Notes under the pieces: model-generated
The model's database searches: none
What the model was told of the DNA's origin: nothing
Seen by the model: the letters and a program-made list of their open reading frames with translations, nothing else
Translations under genes and position numbers: made by a program
Shown here: positions 24,524 through 32,518 of the stretch, piece by piece
Numbering within the stretch: position 1 is the stretch's first letter
How the letters are laid out: each line of letters begins with the position of its first letter
Assembly: GCF_004684935.1 (NCBI RefSeq)
Contig: NZ_SRJD01000027.1
Coordinates: 1 to 33,983, forward strand
Length of the DNA: 33,983 nucleotides
Source: Sporolactobacillus shoreae
Lineage (GTDB): Bacteria; Bacillota; Bacilli; Bacillales; Sporolactobacillaceae
Direction: 5' to 3'

Positions 24524-24576
24524 GTTACACTATACTGTATGTGTTACATCTTAGTGTAACTATGCTGCTTTGTCAA
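24524..24576 (-). promoter_or_regulatory. MerR-type promoter and operator
   Basis: GTTACACTA (24524-24532) and TAGTGTAAC (24552-24560) are exact reverse complements separated by 19 bases. On the minus strand -35 TTGACA (24576-24571) and -10-like TAAGAT (24553-24548) are 17 bases apart, with one arm lying in the spacer, about 40-65 bases before the MerR start. Confidence 0.6.
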
Positions 24577-24773
24577 TAAAAAATAAGGAGATCTAGGGCA
24601 GTATTTACTTATTCTTTCGTCGCAACGATAAACGATTAAATAGTTGTTAATCGTTAATCCTTAAAACTATTCCATCATTGCTTCGTTGGTTTCATGACAA
24701 AGAGGTTCATTACTGAACAATTTCCGAGTGCCCATAATTAAAAATACAATACTGTGCAGTACTATCTGCGTTA

Positions 24774-24802
24774 TTGATCTGAGAACATATGTTTGGTAAA
24801 AT
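24774..24802 (+). promoter_or_regulatory. Promoter of the S66 peptidase gene
   Basis: -35 TTGATC (24774-24779), 17-base spacer, -10 TAAAAT (24797-24802). Just upstream at 24750-24761 is TACTGTGCAGTA, a short perfect dyad that also resembles the core of the dispersed elements. Confidence 0.55.
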
Positions 24803-24824
24803 GAACTAAGAAAGGAGTGTAAAC

Positions 24825-25745
24825 ATGGTACCATTAAGATTAAAAAAACATGATAAGATTGGCATTATTTCTCCATCAGATCCGATAACTAAAGAAGAAA
24901 TGAAGCAGTTTGAAAAAGGCACTAAATATTTGAGTGAGCTAGGATTTACACTGATCCAATCAAGAAATTGTTTATCCTGTTCTATGGGCTATTCAGCAAC
25001 GCCGAAGGAAAAAGCAGATGATATCAATAATATGTTCGCTGATTCGTCAATTAAGGCGATTATCTGCTCACAAGGCGGGGCCAATGCCAACGCATGCTTG
25101 CCCTATGTTGATTGGAATATTATTAGGAGTAATCCCAAAATTTTTATGGGGATTAGTGATATAACGACTTTGTTAAATGCTATTTTCCTCAAAACTGGTT
25201 TAGTAACCTTTCATGGAAATGATATGATCTGGGGATTCGGTCGTGAGCCACAGATGTACGATAAAAAGGAATTTAGTGAAAGGTTAATGAGCGGAAAGAT
25301 TGGTGACTTAAAATCCAATGGAAATCGAGTGAACATTCGCGGAGGAAAAGCAGAAGGGACTTTAATTGGTGGGAACCTTAAATGTTTACTAAAACTGGCA
25401 GGAACCACCTTCTTACCTAAATTTAACAATACCCTATTATTTCTTGAAAGTTTTGGCTTTGATCCTGTAGTTTGTGACAGCGCTTTTAACCAATTGAAGC
25501 AAATGGGTGTTTTTGATGAAATTAAAGGTGTCATCATTGGACATATATTTGATGATCGAGAAAAACAACATAGTATACATATGGAAGATATCCTTTTGAA
25601 CGTATCCAAGGAGTATTCTTTTCCTATTTTAAAAATAGATGATTTTGGTCACAATTGCCCCAATACAGTCATTCCAGTTGGAGTAAAAGCATCTATGGAT
25701 GCGGATAATCAAACGATCACTCTGTTAGAAAATTGTGTGGAGTAA
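24825..25745 (+). CDS. S66-family peptidase (LD-carboxypeptidase / MccF-like)
   Basis: 306 aa, standard length. The S66 catalytic serine is in FMGISDITTLL (Ser111), the glutamate in LLFLESFGF, and the histidine in DDFGHNCPN, giving the Ser-Glu-His triad. IICSQGGANANACLPYVDW is the conserved substrate loop. There is no signal peptide, so it is cytoplasmic: either a murein LD-carboxypeptidase (LdcA) recycling peptidoglycan peptides or an MccF-type immunity protein that cleaves peptidyl-nucleotide antibiotics. ATG 24825 follows AAAGGAG. It is monocistronic. Confidence 0.88.
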   Translation: MVPLRLKKHDKIGIISPSDPITKEEMKQFEKGTKYLSELGFTLIQSRNCLSCSMGYSATPKEKADDINNMFADSSIKAIICSQGGANANACLPYVDWNIIRSNPKIFMGISDITTLLNAIFLKTGLVTFHGNDMIWGFGREPQMYDKKEFSERLMSGKIGDLKSNGNRVNIRGGKAEGTLIGGNLKCLLKLAGTTFLPKFNNTLLFLESFGFDPVVCDSAFNQLKQMGVFDEIKGVIIGHIFDDREKQHSIHMEDILLNVSKEYSFPILKIDDFGHNCPNTVIPVGVKASMDADNQTITLLENCVE

Positions 25746-25790
25746 TAATTTGTTTAGGCTTTCGTTTTTCAAACAGGGGGTAGGTGTTTT

Positions 25791-25909
25791 GCAGCAGATC
25801 TGCTCTAGGCAAAGCACTTTTTTACACGGCGTTAACTCATGGCGTCTATGGCTTAGGCATTGCCTCCTTCTGTGTTTTAGGGAGAGGGATACCTACTACC
25901 AAACCACAG
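25791..25909 (-). pseudogene. Relic of an MFS gene 3' end
   Basis: 119 bases matching 19258-19401 with two short in-frame deletions. On the minus strand it reads LVVGIPLPKTQKEAMPKP and a stop, against LVVGILYMIVLPKAQEETIP…KP in the intact MFS gene; the downstream flank (GCAGCAG…CTCTA-GCAAAG) is shared as well. Nothing upstream of these ~20 codons remains. Confidence 0.75.
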
Positions 25910-26020
25910 TAGCGAAGTGGGCGGATAATGTGTCATGAACACAATCAATCATCTGAAGATACATAATAGCGCTATTTATGTTGCTTTAATGGATTGATTT
26001 TAATTTTTATTGATATATTA

Positions 26021-26037
26021 ATATGTATGTGATATAT
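26021..26037 (+). promoter_or_regulatory. Candidate operator of the second GntR gene
   Basis: ATATGTATGTGATATAT, 15 of 17 bases identical to the motif before the first GntR gene, 31 bases ahead of the start codon. It overlaps a weak -10 (TAATAT, 26019-26024; -35-like TTGATT at 25994-25999). Confidence 0.55.
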
Positions 26038-26068
26038 TTCTAATAAATCAAAAAATGGAGATCATAAG

Positions 26069-26737
26069 ATGCCTATACCTAAAAATTACCCATCCCCAGT
26101 CCGTATGTCGGCTAAGGAGAAAGCATTCGATCAGCTGCAGCGATGGATTATTGATGGAACGCTTGAGCCCGGGGAAAAGCTTAACGATTCAGAACTTGCA
26201 GAAGCACTTGGTATTAGCAGAACGCCCATTCGAGAAGCGCTGCAATTACTTGAAGTTCAAGGATTCGTTGAAACGTTCCCAGGAAGAGAGACGCGTATTA
26301 CTCAGATCAAAAAGACCGATGTTTTAAAAGTGTATCCTCCACTCGCTTCATTGCAAGCTTTGGCAGCAGCGGAAGCGTCCAAGATCATCACTTCTGAACA
26401 GGCTGAGGAATTAAGAACGATTAACCAAAAATATGATGAGGCAATAAAAAGTGGACAACCCTTTAAAGCTATGACTTACGATGAACACTTTCACCAGTTT
26501 ATTTTAGAGATTGCTGATAATCCATACATTGATCGCTTTTCGTTAATTTTACAGCTACACATGAGGCGGTTTAAATATATTTTTCTGAATAATGATCTCA
26601 CACTTAAATCAGACTCTGTGAACGAGCACAATGCGCTCATTAATGCTTTAATTGATCACAACGCCCAATTGGCAGCTGATACGATGAGTCAAAATTGGCT
26701 GAGGCCAATGAATGAAGTCTATCAACTTCTAAAATAA
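26069..26737 (+). CDS. GntR-family regulator, FCD type (second paralogue)
   Basis: 222 aa. Same layout as the protein at 3607-4290: MPIPK start, winged helix with SRTPIREALQLLEVQGF, YPPLASLQALAAAEASKIIT at the start of the FCD domain, a YDEHFHQFILEIADNPYI helix and the ending QNWLRPMNEVY. Long shared blocks show a fairly recent duplication. It is followed after 25 bases by a DUF2000 gene and then an EamA exporter, all on the same strand. The effector is unknown; the metal-binding His/Asp pattern of FCD domains is only partly visible. Confidence 0.9.
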   Translation: MPIPKNYPSPVRMSAKEKAFDQLQRWIIDGTLEPGEKLNDSELAEALGISRTPIREALQLLEVQGFVETFPGRETRITQIKKTDVLKVYPPLASLQALAAAEASKIITSEQAEELRTINQKYDEAIKSGQPFKAMTYDEHFHQFILEIADNPYIDRFSLILQLHMRRFKYIFLNNDLTLKSDSVNEHNALINALIDHNAQLAADTMSQNWLRPMNEVYQLLK

Positions 26738-26762
26738 TAGCTTAAAAAAGAGGTAATACACG

Positions 26763-27173
26763 ATGAAACCGAATACAAAAATAGTTGTTGTCATTAGAGA
26801 CAATCTTCAAACGTGGCAAGAGCTGAATGTAACAGCGTTTACTGTGAGTGGTATTGCCGGAACAATTAAAGATATCGTGGGTCAGAACTATGAAGATGGT
26901 TCTGGCAATGTTTACTTACCTATGTTCAAACAACCCGTATTAGTTTTTTCTGCAGATCAAGGCCAAATTCAAAAGGTACATCAGCGTGCTTTAAGCCGAG
27001 CCATTCAACTTTCACTTTATACAGAAGAACTTTTCGATACGAATAATGACGAAGATAATCGCGCAGCTGTTAAGGCCTGTAAGGGGGAAAACCTTCAAAT
27101 TGTCGGAATGGCTATGTATGGTCCGAAAAACACTGTAGACAAGATATTAAAGGGACTTTCTCTACATAAATGA
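26763..27173 (+). CDS. DUF2000-family protein
   Basis: 136 aa. Matches the whole DUF2000 pattern: KIVVVIRDNLQTWQELNVTA, YEDGSGNVYLPMFKQPVLVF, YTEELFDTNNDEDNRAAV and GMAMYGPKNTVDKILKGLSL. The family is structurally related to peptidyl-tRNA hydrolase 2 but has no established reaction. ATG 26763 follows AGAGGTAATACACG. It lies between a GntR regulator and an EamA exporter with short gaps, so it is probably one operon; in other bacteria DUF2000 genes also accompany regulators and exporters (from memory). Confidence 0.85.
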   Translation: MKPNTKIVVVIRDNLQTWQELNVTAFTVSGIAGTIKDIVGQNYEDGSGNVYLPMFKQPVLVFSADQGQIQKVHQRALSRAIQLSLYTEELFDTNNDEDNRAAVKACKGENLQIVGMAMYGPKNTVDKILKGLSLHK

Positions 27174-27219
27174 ACAGGTTTCAAATGATTAAAGTCCAAT
27201 AAATGAGGAAGGTTAAGAC

Positions 27220-28188
27220 ATGAAATTAAATCAAGAACAGAATAAGGGAACCTATTATTTTTTACTGCTACTTGTTCCTTTATTTTGGGGTGGTGCTTTT
27301 GGAGCTACAAAGCATGTCATCACCGAGTTAACCCCGATGACCGCAGCAACCATACGTTTTGGACTAGCTAGTTTCATATTATTGGCCATTACCCTTTCTA
27401 GATCTGAATGGAAAATCAATATTCTAAATAAAAGCAGTATAGGGATATGGCTCATGTCTCTAACCGGTATTTTTGGATACAACGTTTTTTTCTTTGAATC
27501 GATGAAATATACCTCAGCGATAAATGGGTCTTTGATTATGGCGACAACTCCCGTCTTTGTCACATTTGGTGCTGTTTTTTTCCTAAGAGAATCATGGAAT
27601 ATGCGAATCGGTATTGGCCTCTTATTATCTCTTCTCGGCGTATTTCTTGTTATCGTCAAGGGGTCAATGCAGACTATTTTATCCCTAAAGTTTAACATAG
27701 GAGATCTGTTGCTTCTTGGTGCATTAGTTTGTTGGGTCATTTATGGATTGATCGGAAAAATTGTCATGAAAACCTATTCTCCACTTTTGACAACAACAGC
27801 TACAATGCTGATTGGTTCCATTTTCTTGGCAATAGGTTCTCTTTTTGAAAATGATTGGGGGGATGTCAGCCGTGTCTCGATGCAGACATGGACAGAAATG
27901 GCTTTCATGGTCTTATGTTCAACAGTCATTGCATTCTTTCTTTGGAATCAAGGGGTTCAAAAGATTGGTGCAAGTAAAACAAGCATGTATATGAATCTAG
28001 TACCGATTAATGCAACATGGATCTCTCTACTCCTCTACGATTCATCGATTACCTGGCCACAAATAGCCGGCATGGTTTTAGTCATTATGGGGGTAATTTT
28101 TACAACAAGTACACGTAAAAAAATGATTAGTAGTCCAAAGCAAAGAAAAGATTCCCCATCTCAAATGACAGAGATAAATAACAAATAG
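27220..28188 (+). CDS. EamA/DMT-family transporter (second copy)
   Basis: 322 aa, ten hydrophobic helices in two EamA repeats: LLLLVPLFWGGAFGATKHVI opens repeat 1 with P-L-x-W-G, and PVFVTFGAVFFLRESWNMRI ends it; LVCWVIYGLIGKIVMKTYSP opens repeat 2, with VPINATWISLLL near the end. An exporter of unknown metabolite. ATG 27220 follows GAGGAAGG. It lies downstream of GntR and DUF2000 genes and is likely controlled by that GntR. It is not a close copy of the EamA gene at 2696-3610. Confidence 0.9.
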   Translation: MKLNQEQNKGTYYFLLLLVPLFWGGAFGATKHVITELTPMTAATIRFGLASFILLAITLSRSEWKINILNKSSIGIWLMSLTGIFGYNVFFFESMKYTSAINGSLIMATTPVFVTFGAVFFLRESWNMRIGIGLLLSLLGVFLVIVKGSMQTILSLKFNIGDLLLLGALVCWVIYGLIGKIVMKTYSPLLTTTATMLIGSIFLAIGSLFENDWGDVSRVSMQTWTEMAFMVLCSTVIAFFLWNQGVQKIGASKTSMYMNLVPINATWISLLLYDSSITWPQIAGMVLVIMGVIFTTSTRKKMISSPKQRKDSPSQMTEINNK

Positions 28189-28270
28189 TGGTGTCTAGTC
28201 CAAGCTGTTTTTGACGGTGGGTAAAATTTTCTGGTTTATCACTTAACTCTACTCTGAATCCCAAACTAAT

Positions 28271-29569
28271 TTATTGATCGATAGAGTCGGACTCGCCTCC
28301 TTCAGTCACAAAATCGTTAACATCGCGCAGTTTTATGACATGAGACGGGAGTAACCACAAAAAGCCAAAACATGCACCGACTGTTCCAATCCACAAGGCT
28401 CCATGAAGCCCGAAAAAGGTAGGTAATATACTGCCAATGAGCGCACCGATCGGACGTATCCCATTATTGACAAAGCCAAATGCGCCGCTGACTCGTGCAC
28501 GTATTTCAGCAGGTATGGCCGCAGCACTTATCGATCCGCTGCTGATATCGAGAAGCATCACGCCCAGCCCGGAGAAAAACGCCGCGAAAAATAAAAATAC
28601 GAGAATCAGAGGCTGCGAACCGCTTGCCAATGGCACTAAAACCAACGGGAGAGGAAATAAAATGGTTCCTAAAAGCAATGTGATGCCTAAGCCCAAATGG
28701 TTGCTCATTTTGTTGGTTATAACGGACCCCAGTATGGCTCCGAGTGATCCGCATCCCAAAACTAACCCAAGTTGTCCGGGAGAGATGTGAAGGACACGTG
28801 TTACATATAAAATAACAAGAGCAGAATAAATAAAGTTGAAAAGATTAATTGTTGCTACACTGATCAGGAGATAACGTAAAATAGGTGAGTCTCGAATAAA
28901 GCGCAGCCCAGTGCCGATATAGCCCGGTTCGGCCTTTACCGAAGATGGTTCCTTTGCATGAATCCGAGAAAAAAATAAAGCCGATGTGATGAATGATAAC
29001 GCATCTGCCATGAGAGCGATAGGAGCTGAAAGAAACTGAGCTAAGAAACCGCCAACGCTTGGCCCGCTTAAAAAGGCAACTGCCCGGCTTCCATTTAATA
29101 ACGAATTCGCTTCTACGTATTGCTTACGTGGGACTATTGAAACAAACAGAGTACTTGATGAGACGTTAAATAATACGCTCAGTATGCCGATTAGAAAAGC
29201 AATAATTAATAGTTCAGTCACAGTTAATAAACCCGTAAGATAGCTGATCGGTATGGCGATAAGCAGCAGTGCTCTTAAGCTATCAGCGATAATCATGATT
29301 TGTCTGCGTCGCCCCAAACGATCCACCCAAGCACCTGCGTGAATGCCCAAGAAAAGAAAGGGTAACCAACCAGCAGCTGTCAGGATGCCCATAACCCCGG
29401 CACCAGCATGTAAAATCAGAACAGCTGTTAGAGGAAGGGCAAGAGAAGTTACCTCATCACCAAATAGTGAAACCGTCTGACCGATCCAGTAACGACGAAA
29501 AGAAATGTTTAGAAGAATATCTGGGACTAATTTTTTTATCGTGGCTGCTTTTCCTCTCGACAGTGACAT
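28271..29569 (-). CDS. MFS transporter (MFS_3 / macrolide-efflux-like)
   Basis: 432 aa, ~12 helices. FRRYWIGQTVSLFGDEVTSL is the characteristic MFS_3 opening (xW-x-GQ-x-S-x-GD); GAWVDRLGRRRQIMIIADSL is the loop 2-3 signature; the second half begins near GTGLRFIRDSPILRYLL. Relatives export macrolides, siderophores or other compounds. The start is ATG 29569, which lacks a good ribosome site; GAGAGGAAAA lies inside the frame but no usable start codon follows it. It is a single gene convergent with the EamA gene. Less AT-rich than neighbouring single genes. Confidence 0.85.
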   Translation of the reverse strand: MSLSRGKAATIKKLVPDILLNISFRRYWIGQTVSLFGDEVTSLALPLTAVLILHAGAGVMGILTAAGWLPFLFLGIHAGAWVDRLGRRRQIMIIADSLRALLLIAIPISYLTGLLTVTELLIIAFLIGILSVLFNVSSSTLFVSIVPRKQYVEANSLLNGSRAVAFLSGPSVGGFLAQFLSAPIALMADALSFITSALFFSRIHAKEPSSVKAEPGYIGTGLRFIRDSPILRYLLISVATINLFNFIYSALVILYVTRVLHISPGQLGLVLGCGSLGAILGSVITNKMSNHLGLGITLLLGTILFPLPLVLVPLASGSQPLILVFLFFAAFFSGLGVMLLDISSGSISAAAIPAEIRARVSGAFGFVNNGIRPIGALIGSILPTFFGLHGALWIGTVGACFGFLWLLPSHVIKLRDVNDFVTEGGESDSIDQ

Positions 29570-29867
29570 TTAAACTTAAACATTTATTCTGTTTATTGTA
29601 GTCCATGATATGAAGAACAAATTTGATCCAATTATACTATAGTTTGTTATTTCTATAATGTTTATTGGAATTCTTCCTGACTTTGCTATGCCGAATAGTA
29701 TATGAGGATTTTTCATTGATATCGCTTAATATGGTATCGTTTTTTTGGCTATGTTTTGTTTGGTTATTATTTTCAGACAAAGCATGGCGTATTTCACTCA
29801 AGAAAGCTTTCACTGTTCTAGTGAGATTGCTCTTTTTTCTTCTGATAAATGAAGTTTGAACGCGTCC
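29570..29867. other. Intergenic stretch without a supported gene
   Basis: AT-rich. An open frame of 64 codons on the plus strand (29665-29859) is hydrophobic but has no ribosome site and no recognised relatives. No clear hairpin or promoter was fixed. Confidence 0.4.
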
Positions 29868-30065
29868 CTATTGTTTATTATTTTTTTCCTTATCCCTTTT
29901 GAAAGTGAGTAAGTAAAGCAAGATTAAAGATGGGAGAAGATCCTTTGGAATTCTAACCCAGACATTATTCGGATGATATTGCTCGAATCCGAAAAGAATA
30001 TCTCCGATCGTGTAAAGACCAGATAAAATCATGAGTACGATTAACAGTTGTTTGAAAATCCTCAT
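29868..30065 (-). CDS. Small two-helix membrane protein, hypothetical
   Basis: 65 aa. Helix 1 is about residues 6-24 (LLIVLMILSGLYTIGDILF), then a short loop (EQYHPNNVWVRIPKD) and helix 2 (LLPSLILLYLLTF), with a strongly charged tail (KRDKEKNNKQ). ATG 30065 follows AGGTGA; a GTG at 30074 is also possible. The shape is common among Bacillus small membrane proteins of unknown role. Confidence 0.6.
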   Translation of the reverse strand: MRIFKQLLIVLMILSGLYTIGDILFGFEQYHPNNVWVRIPKDLLPSLILLYLLTFKRDKEKNNKQ

Positions 30066-30176
30066 GGGAGTCACCTAACCTTAACAAAAAATCGGGGCCC
30101 TTTCCGACCATCCGATACCTCATTTTACCATATCAGGAAGGATAACTAGAGAGATCTAAAGGAAATTGAGATAAAT

Positions 30177-30353
30177 TTGCAAGATCTTAGACTAACACAA
30201 AAGATGGAGCGTGGGAAAGTGCTCGTTGTCATACTTGACGGTGTTCAAGGAAAAGCGAAAGTGACAGAAGCTGTTGACCACAGATCCATAATCATTGAGA
30301 CAGTAAAGGGAAAAATTGCTAAGATTAAGTATAATGAAGGGGAATTGTTATAG
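30177..30353 (+). CDS. XtrA/YqaO-like small protein
   Basis: 58 aa from TTG 30177 (behind AAAGGAAA) or 49 aa from ATG 30204. ERGKVLVVILDGVQGKAKV then HRSIIIETVKGKIAKIKYNE resembles the XtrA/YqaO family of Bacillus prophages (PBSX, skin), whose members have a GKV-x-VVV start, a 'lp-HG' turn (here AVDHRS) and an I-x-T-x-x-GK-x-x-x-I end. The role in phages is unknown. No other phage gene is visible here, so it is an orphan. It ends 44 bases before the HAD gene. Confidence 0.5.
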   Translation: MQDLRLTQKMERGKVLVVILDGVQGKAKVTEAVDHRSIIIETVKGKIAKIKYNEGELL

Positions 30354-30397
30354 TAATGAACGGTACTCAGAAAATAACTTGAATCGGAGCAAAAAAT

Positions 30398-31087
30398 ATG
30401 AAAGCGATAGGGTTCGACTTGGGAAGTACGCTGATTAAATACGAAGATGTTCCACAAAGTTGGAAAAGTTTGTATAAAGAAGCTCTTAAAGATGTTCTGA
30501 TCAGCTGTGATCGTATTCCTAATAGTAATATGATTGGAACAGGAGAAGAGATACTATCAAAATATAATACAAGAATGAATTACAGAGAAGTCGAAGTATC
30601 ATCAAACCAAATATTCTCTGAAATGCTGGAAGCATGGGATTTGAACAAAGATAAATATTTAAACAAAATAAAAAAGGCTTTTTATTCTTACTTTCAACGA
30701 ACGTCACACCTATATGATGACACAATCATAACCTTAGAAACCTTAAAGAAACAAGGAGTAAGAATTGGCATATTGACGGATGTGCCCTATGGGATGGATA
30801 AGGATTATGTTTTAACTGATATTGAAGCATTTAAGGGATATATTGATGTATTGTTGACCTCAGTTGATGTTGGTTTTAGGAAACCAAACAAACAAGGTTA
30901 TTCAGATTTATTAAACAATCTGGATGTGACAGCAGACGAAACGGTATTTGTAGGTGATGAACAAAAAGATATTTTAGGAGCCAATAGTATTGGTATATAT
31001 TCAGTCTTAATAAACAGACAAAGTACCATAAAAGAATACGGTCAAAGAAAAATGATAAATTCTCTAATGGAGTTGATGGCAATTTAA
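30398..31087 (+). CDS. HAD-superfamily hydrolase, subfamily IA
   Basis: 229 aa. Motif I AIGFDLGSTLIKY, motif II GILTDVPYG, motif III lysine in VGFRKPNKQGY, motif IV VFVGDEQKDILGANSIGI. The helical cap lies between motifs I and II. The second Asp of motif I is replaced by Gly-Ser (FDLGST), as in many phosphatases of this group. ATG 30398 is preceded by CGGAGC. The substrate is unknown. A dispersed element begins five bases after its stop. Confidence 0.87.
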   Translation: MKAIGFDLGSTLIKYEDVPQSWKSLYKEALKDVLISCDRIPNSNMIGTGEEILSKYNTRMNYREVEVSSNQIFSEMLEAWDLNKDKYLNKIKKAFYSYFQRTSHLYDDTIITLETLKKQGVRIGILTDVPYGMDKDYVLTDIEAFKGYIDVLLTSVDVGFRKPNKQGYSDLLNNLDVTADETVFVGDEQKDILGANSIGIYSVLINRQSTIKEYGQRKMINSLMELMAI

Positions 31088-31091
31088 TCTT

Positions 31092-31136
31092 TTACTGCGC
31101 AGTTCGTATAATACTACGATGCAGATATTCGCTCAG
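31092..31136 (+). repeat. Dispersed intergenic element, copy 8
   Basis: TTACTGCGCAGTTCGTAT at 31092-31109 is the clearest left-type core; the right part (GATATTCGCTCAG) is diverged. Confidence 0.6.
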
Positions 31137-31249
31137 AAAAGTTGGGTAAACATTTTTTATTGTAAATAAAAGAACTTTAATTCTACTGATACTAGGGAAA
31201 TGCCGCCCGAAGAATCCGAACCCGTCGATCGAAAGTCGAGGTACCCAGC

Positions 31250-31282
31250 AAAAAAAAAGGATACCTCTAAGTTGAGGTATCC
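31250..31282 (-). terminator. Rho-independent terminator of the AraC-GyrI gene
   Basis: Minus strand: GGATACCTC - AACTTA - GAGGTATCC followed directly by nine T residues. A perfect 9-bp stem, 30 bases past the gene's stop. Confidence 0.92.
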
Positions 31283-31312
31283 CGTTTGTGTATCATTCAA
31301 TTCGATAAAACT

Positions 31313-32200
31313 TTACTTTTTCACTACTGGAATATAGATATCGCATACTTTTCCGGCGTCTGACATGCAGCGGTCATCGTAAAGCTCAAAGTCGGCACTA
31401 TCCGGTGCGTACTCATATCCAGATTTAGGAAACCATTCATTAAAGACGTAGTTCCATGTGCCCTGAATGGCAGATACAAAGTTAGCGGCATTGCAAGGCA
31501 GTGTCGAAAATACGGCATAGGTTGCTGGCGGCAGTGTGCAAACGTGATAGCCGTCCGGGATTACCGCATCGTCCTTAGGTTCAACACCGATCACATATTC
31601 AAATTCGCCGGTCTCCGGGTCTTCCGGAAAGCACGCACCATATTCATCGTGTTTCTTGAGAAAGCTTTCAGCGTGCAGCTTATCCATTCTCCCATCACTC
31701 ATATAGTCACTCCAAAAATCCGGGATGGCCTTACTGTTTTCTCCATCAGATGAGGTCGTTTTGATCGCATAGCCCGCAAGCTTTACAGCGGGGAGCGTCA
31801 CAAATTTCGGTTCCAAAATAATTCCTCCAGTCAAATAGTTGTTTGTGCGGGGAAGGCTTGGCGGGAACGGGCGATCGCAATGCGCATGCAAACGGTAGGT
31901 TCCCGGTGAGCAGCCGAAATAACGGCGAAAAGCCTTACTAAAACCTGAGTGGGTCTCAAAACCATATTCCAGCGAAATATCGATAATTCGCCGGCCGGAA
32001 GCGAGTTCGCAAGCGGCAAAAGCAAGGCGGCGGTTCCGCACATAGGCCATCACCGAATATCCGGTGCCCCATTGAAATACCCGGCAGAAATGCCAGGTTG
32101 AAAACCCGGCGCGTGCTGCTAAAAGATCCGGGCTGATCTCGTCTGTGATATGTTCGTCAACATATTCCAGAATGTCCTGCAAAGTTGCTATCGTGTCCAT
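31313..32200 (-). CDS. AraC-family regulator with GyrI-like effector domain
   Basis: 295 aa. Residues ~5-105 form the double helix-turn-helix (LQDILEYVDEHITDEISPDL, FSTWHFCRVFQWGTGYSVMA, IDISLEYGFETHSGFSKAF then RRYFGCSPGTYR); residues ~135-295 form a GyrI-like domain (LPAVKLAGYAIKTTSSDGEN, YVIGVEPKDDAVIPDGY, LPPATYAVFSTLPC, then EYAPDSADFELYDD). This is the Rob/TipAS-like design for sensing amphipathic compounds. ATG 32200 with GGAGGG eight bases upstream is preferred; the frame is open to 32290. It is monocistronic with a strong terminator. Higher GC than adjacent single genes. Confidence 0.92.
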   Translation of the reverse strand: MDTIATLQDILEYVDEHITDEISPDLLAARAGFSTWHFCRVFQWGTGYSVMAYVRNRRLAFAACELASGRRIIDISLEYGFETHSGFSKAFRRYFGCSPGTYRLHAHCDRPFPPSLPRTNNYLTGGIILEPKFVTLPAVKLAGYAIKTTSSDGENSKAIPDFWSDYMSDGRMDKLHAESFLKKHDEYGACFPEDPETGEFEYVIGVEPKDDAVIPDGYHVCTLPPATYAVFSTLPCNAANFVSAIQGTWNYVFNEWFPKSGYEYAPDSADFELYDDRCMSDAGKVCDIYIPVVKK

Positions 32201-32518
32201 GAAGCATTCCCTCCAACCGTACGGTAAACTCAGTATAACAAAGCGTGAGAAAGTTACTGTTCCAAAATTGCGGAGTTCGGAGAGTAACAAACCCGCGTTA
32301 TCGTTGGACTGAAGGGGTACGGAAAAAGGATACCCTGGTGCCCGAAGTCACGATTTAAGTGGAGCTGTCTGAGTGACTCATAGATTTGATGACAACAGAG
32401 TTCCTTACTGTCTTATAATTAAAAAAGTAGTGTTGCGCGGGAGACAAAACGGTGAATTGATTTCTTACTACAATGTTCTAATGGTTGATTGTAATACTCT
32501 TGTAGATGAGGTGATTTG

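Noticed and set aside
29665-29859. 64-codon hydrophobic frame on the plus strand
   Set aside because: No ribosome site, no recognised family, and an AT-rich composition that yields hydrophobic frames by chance.
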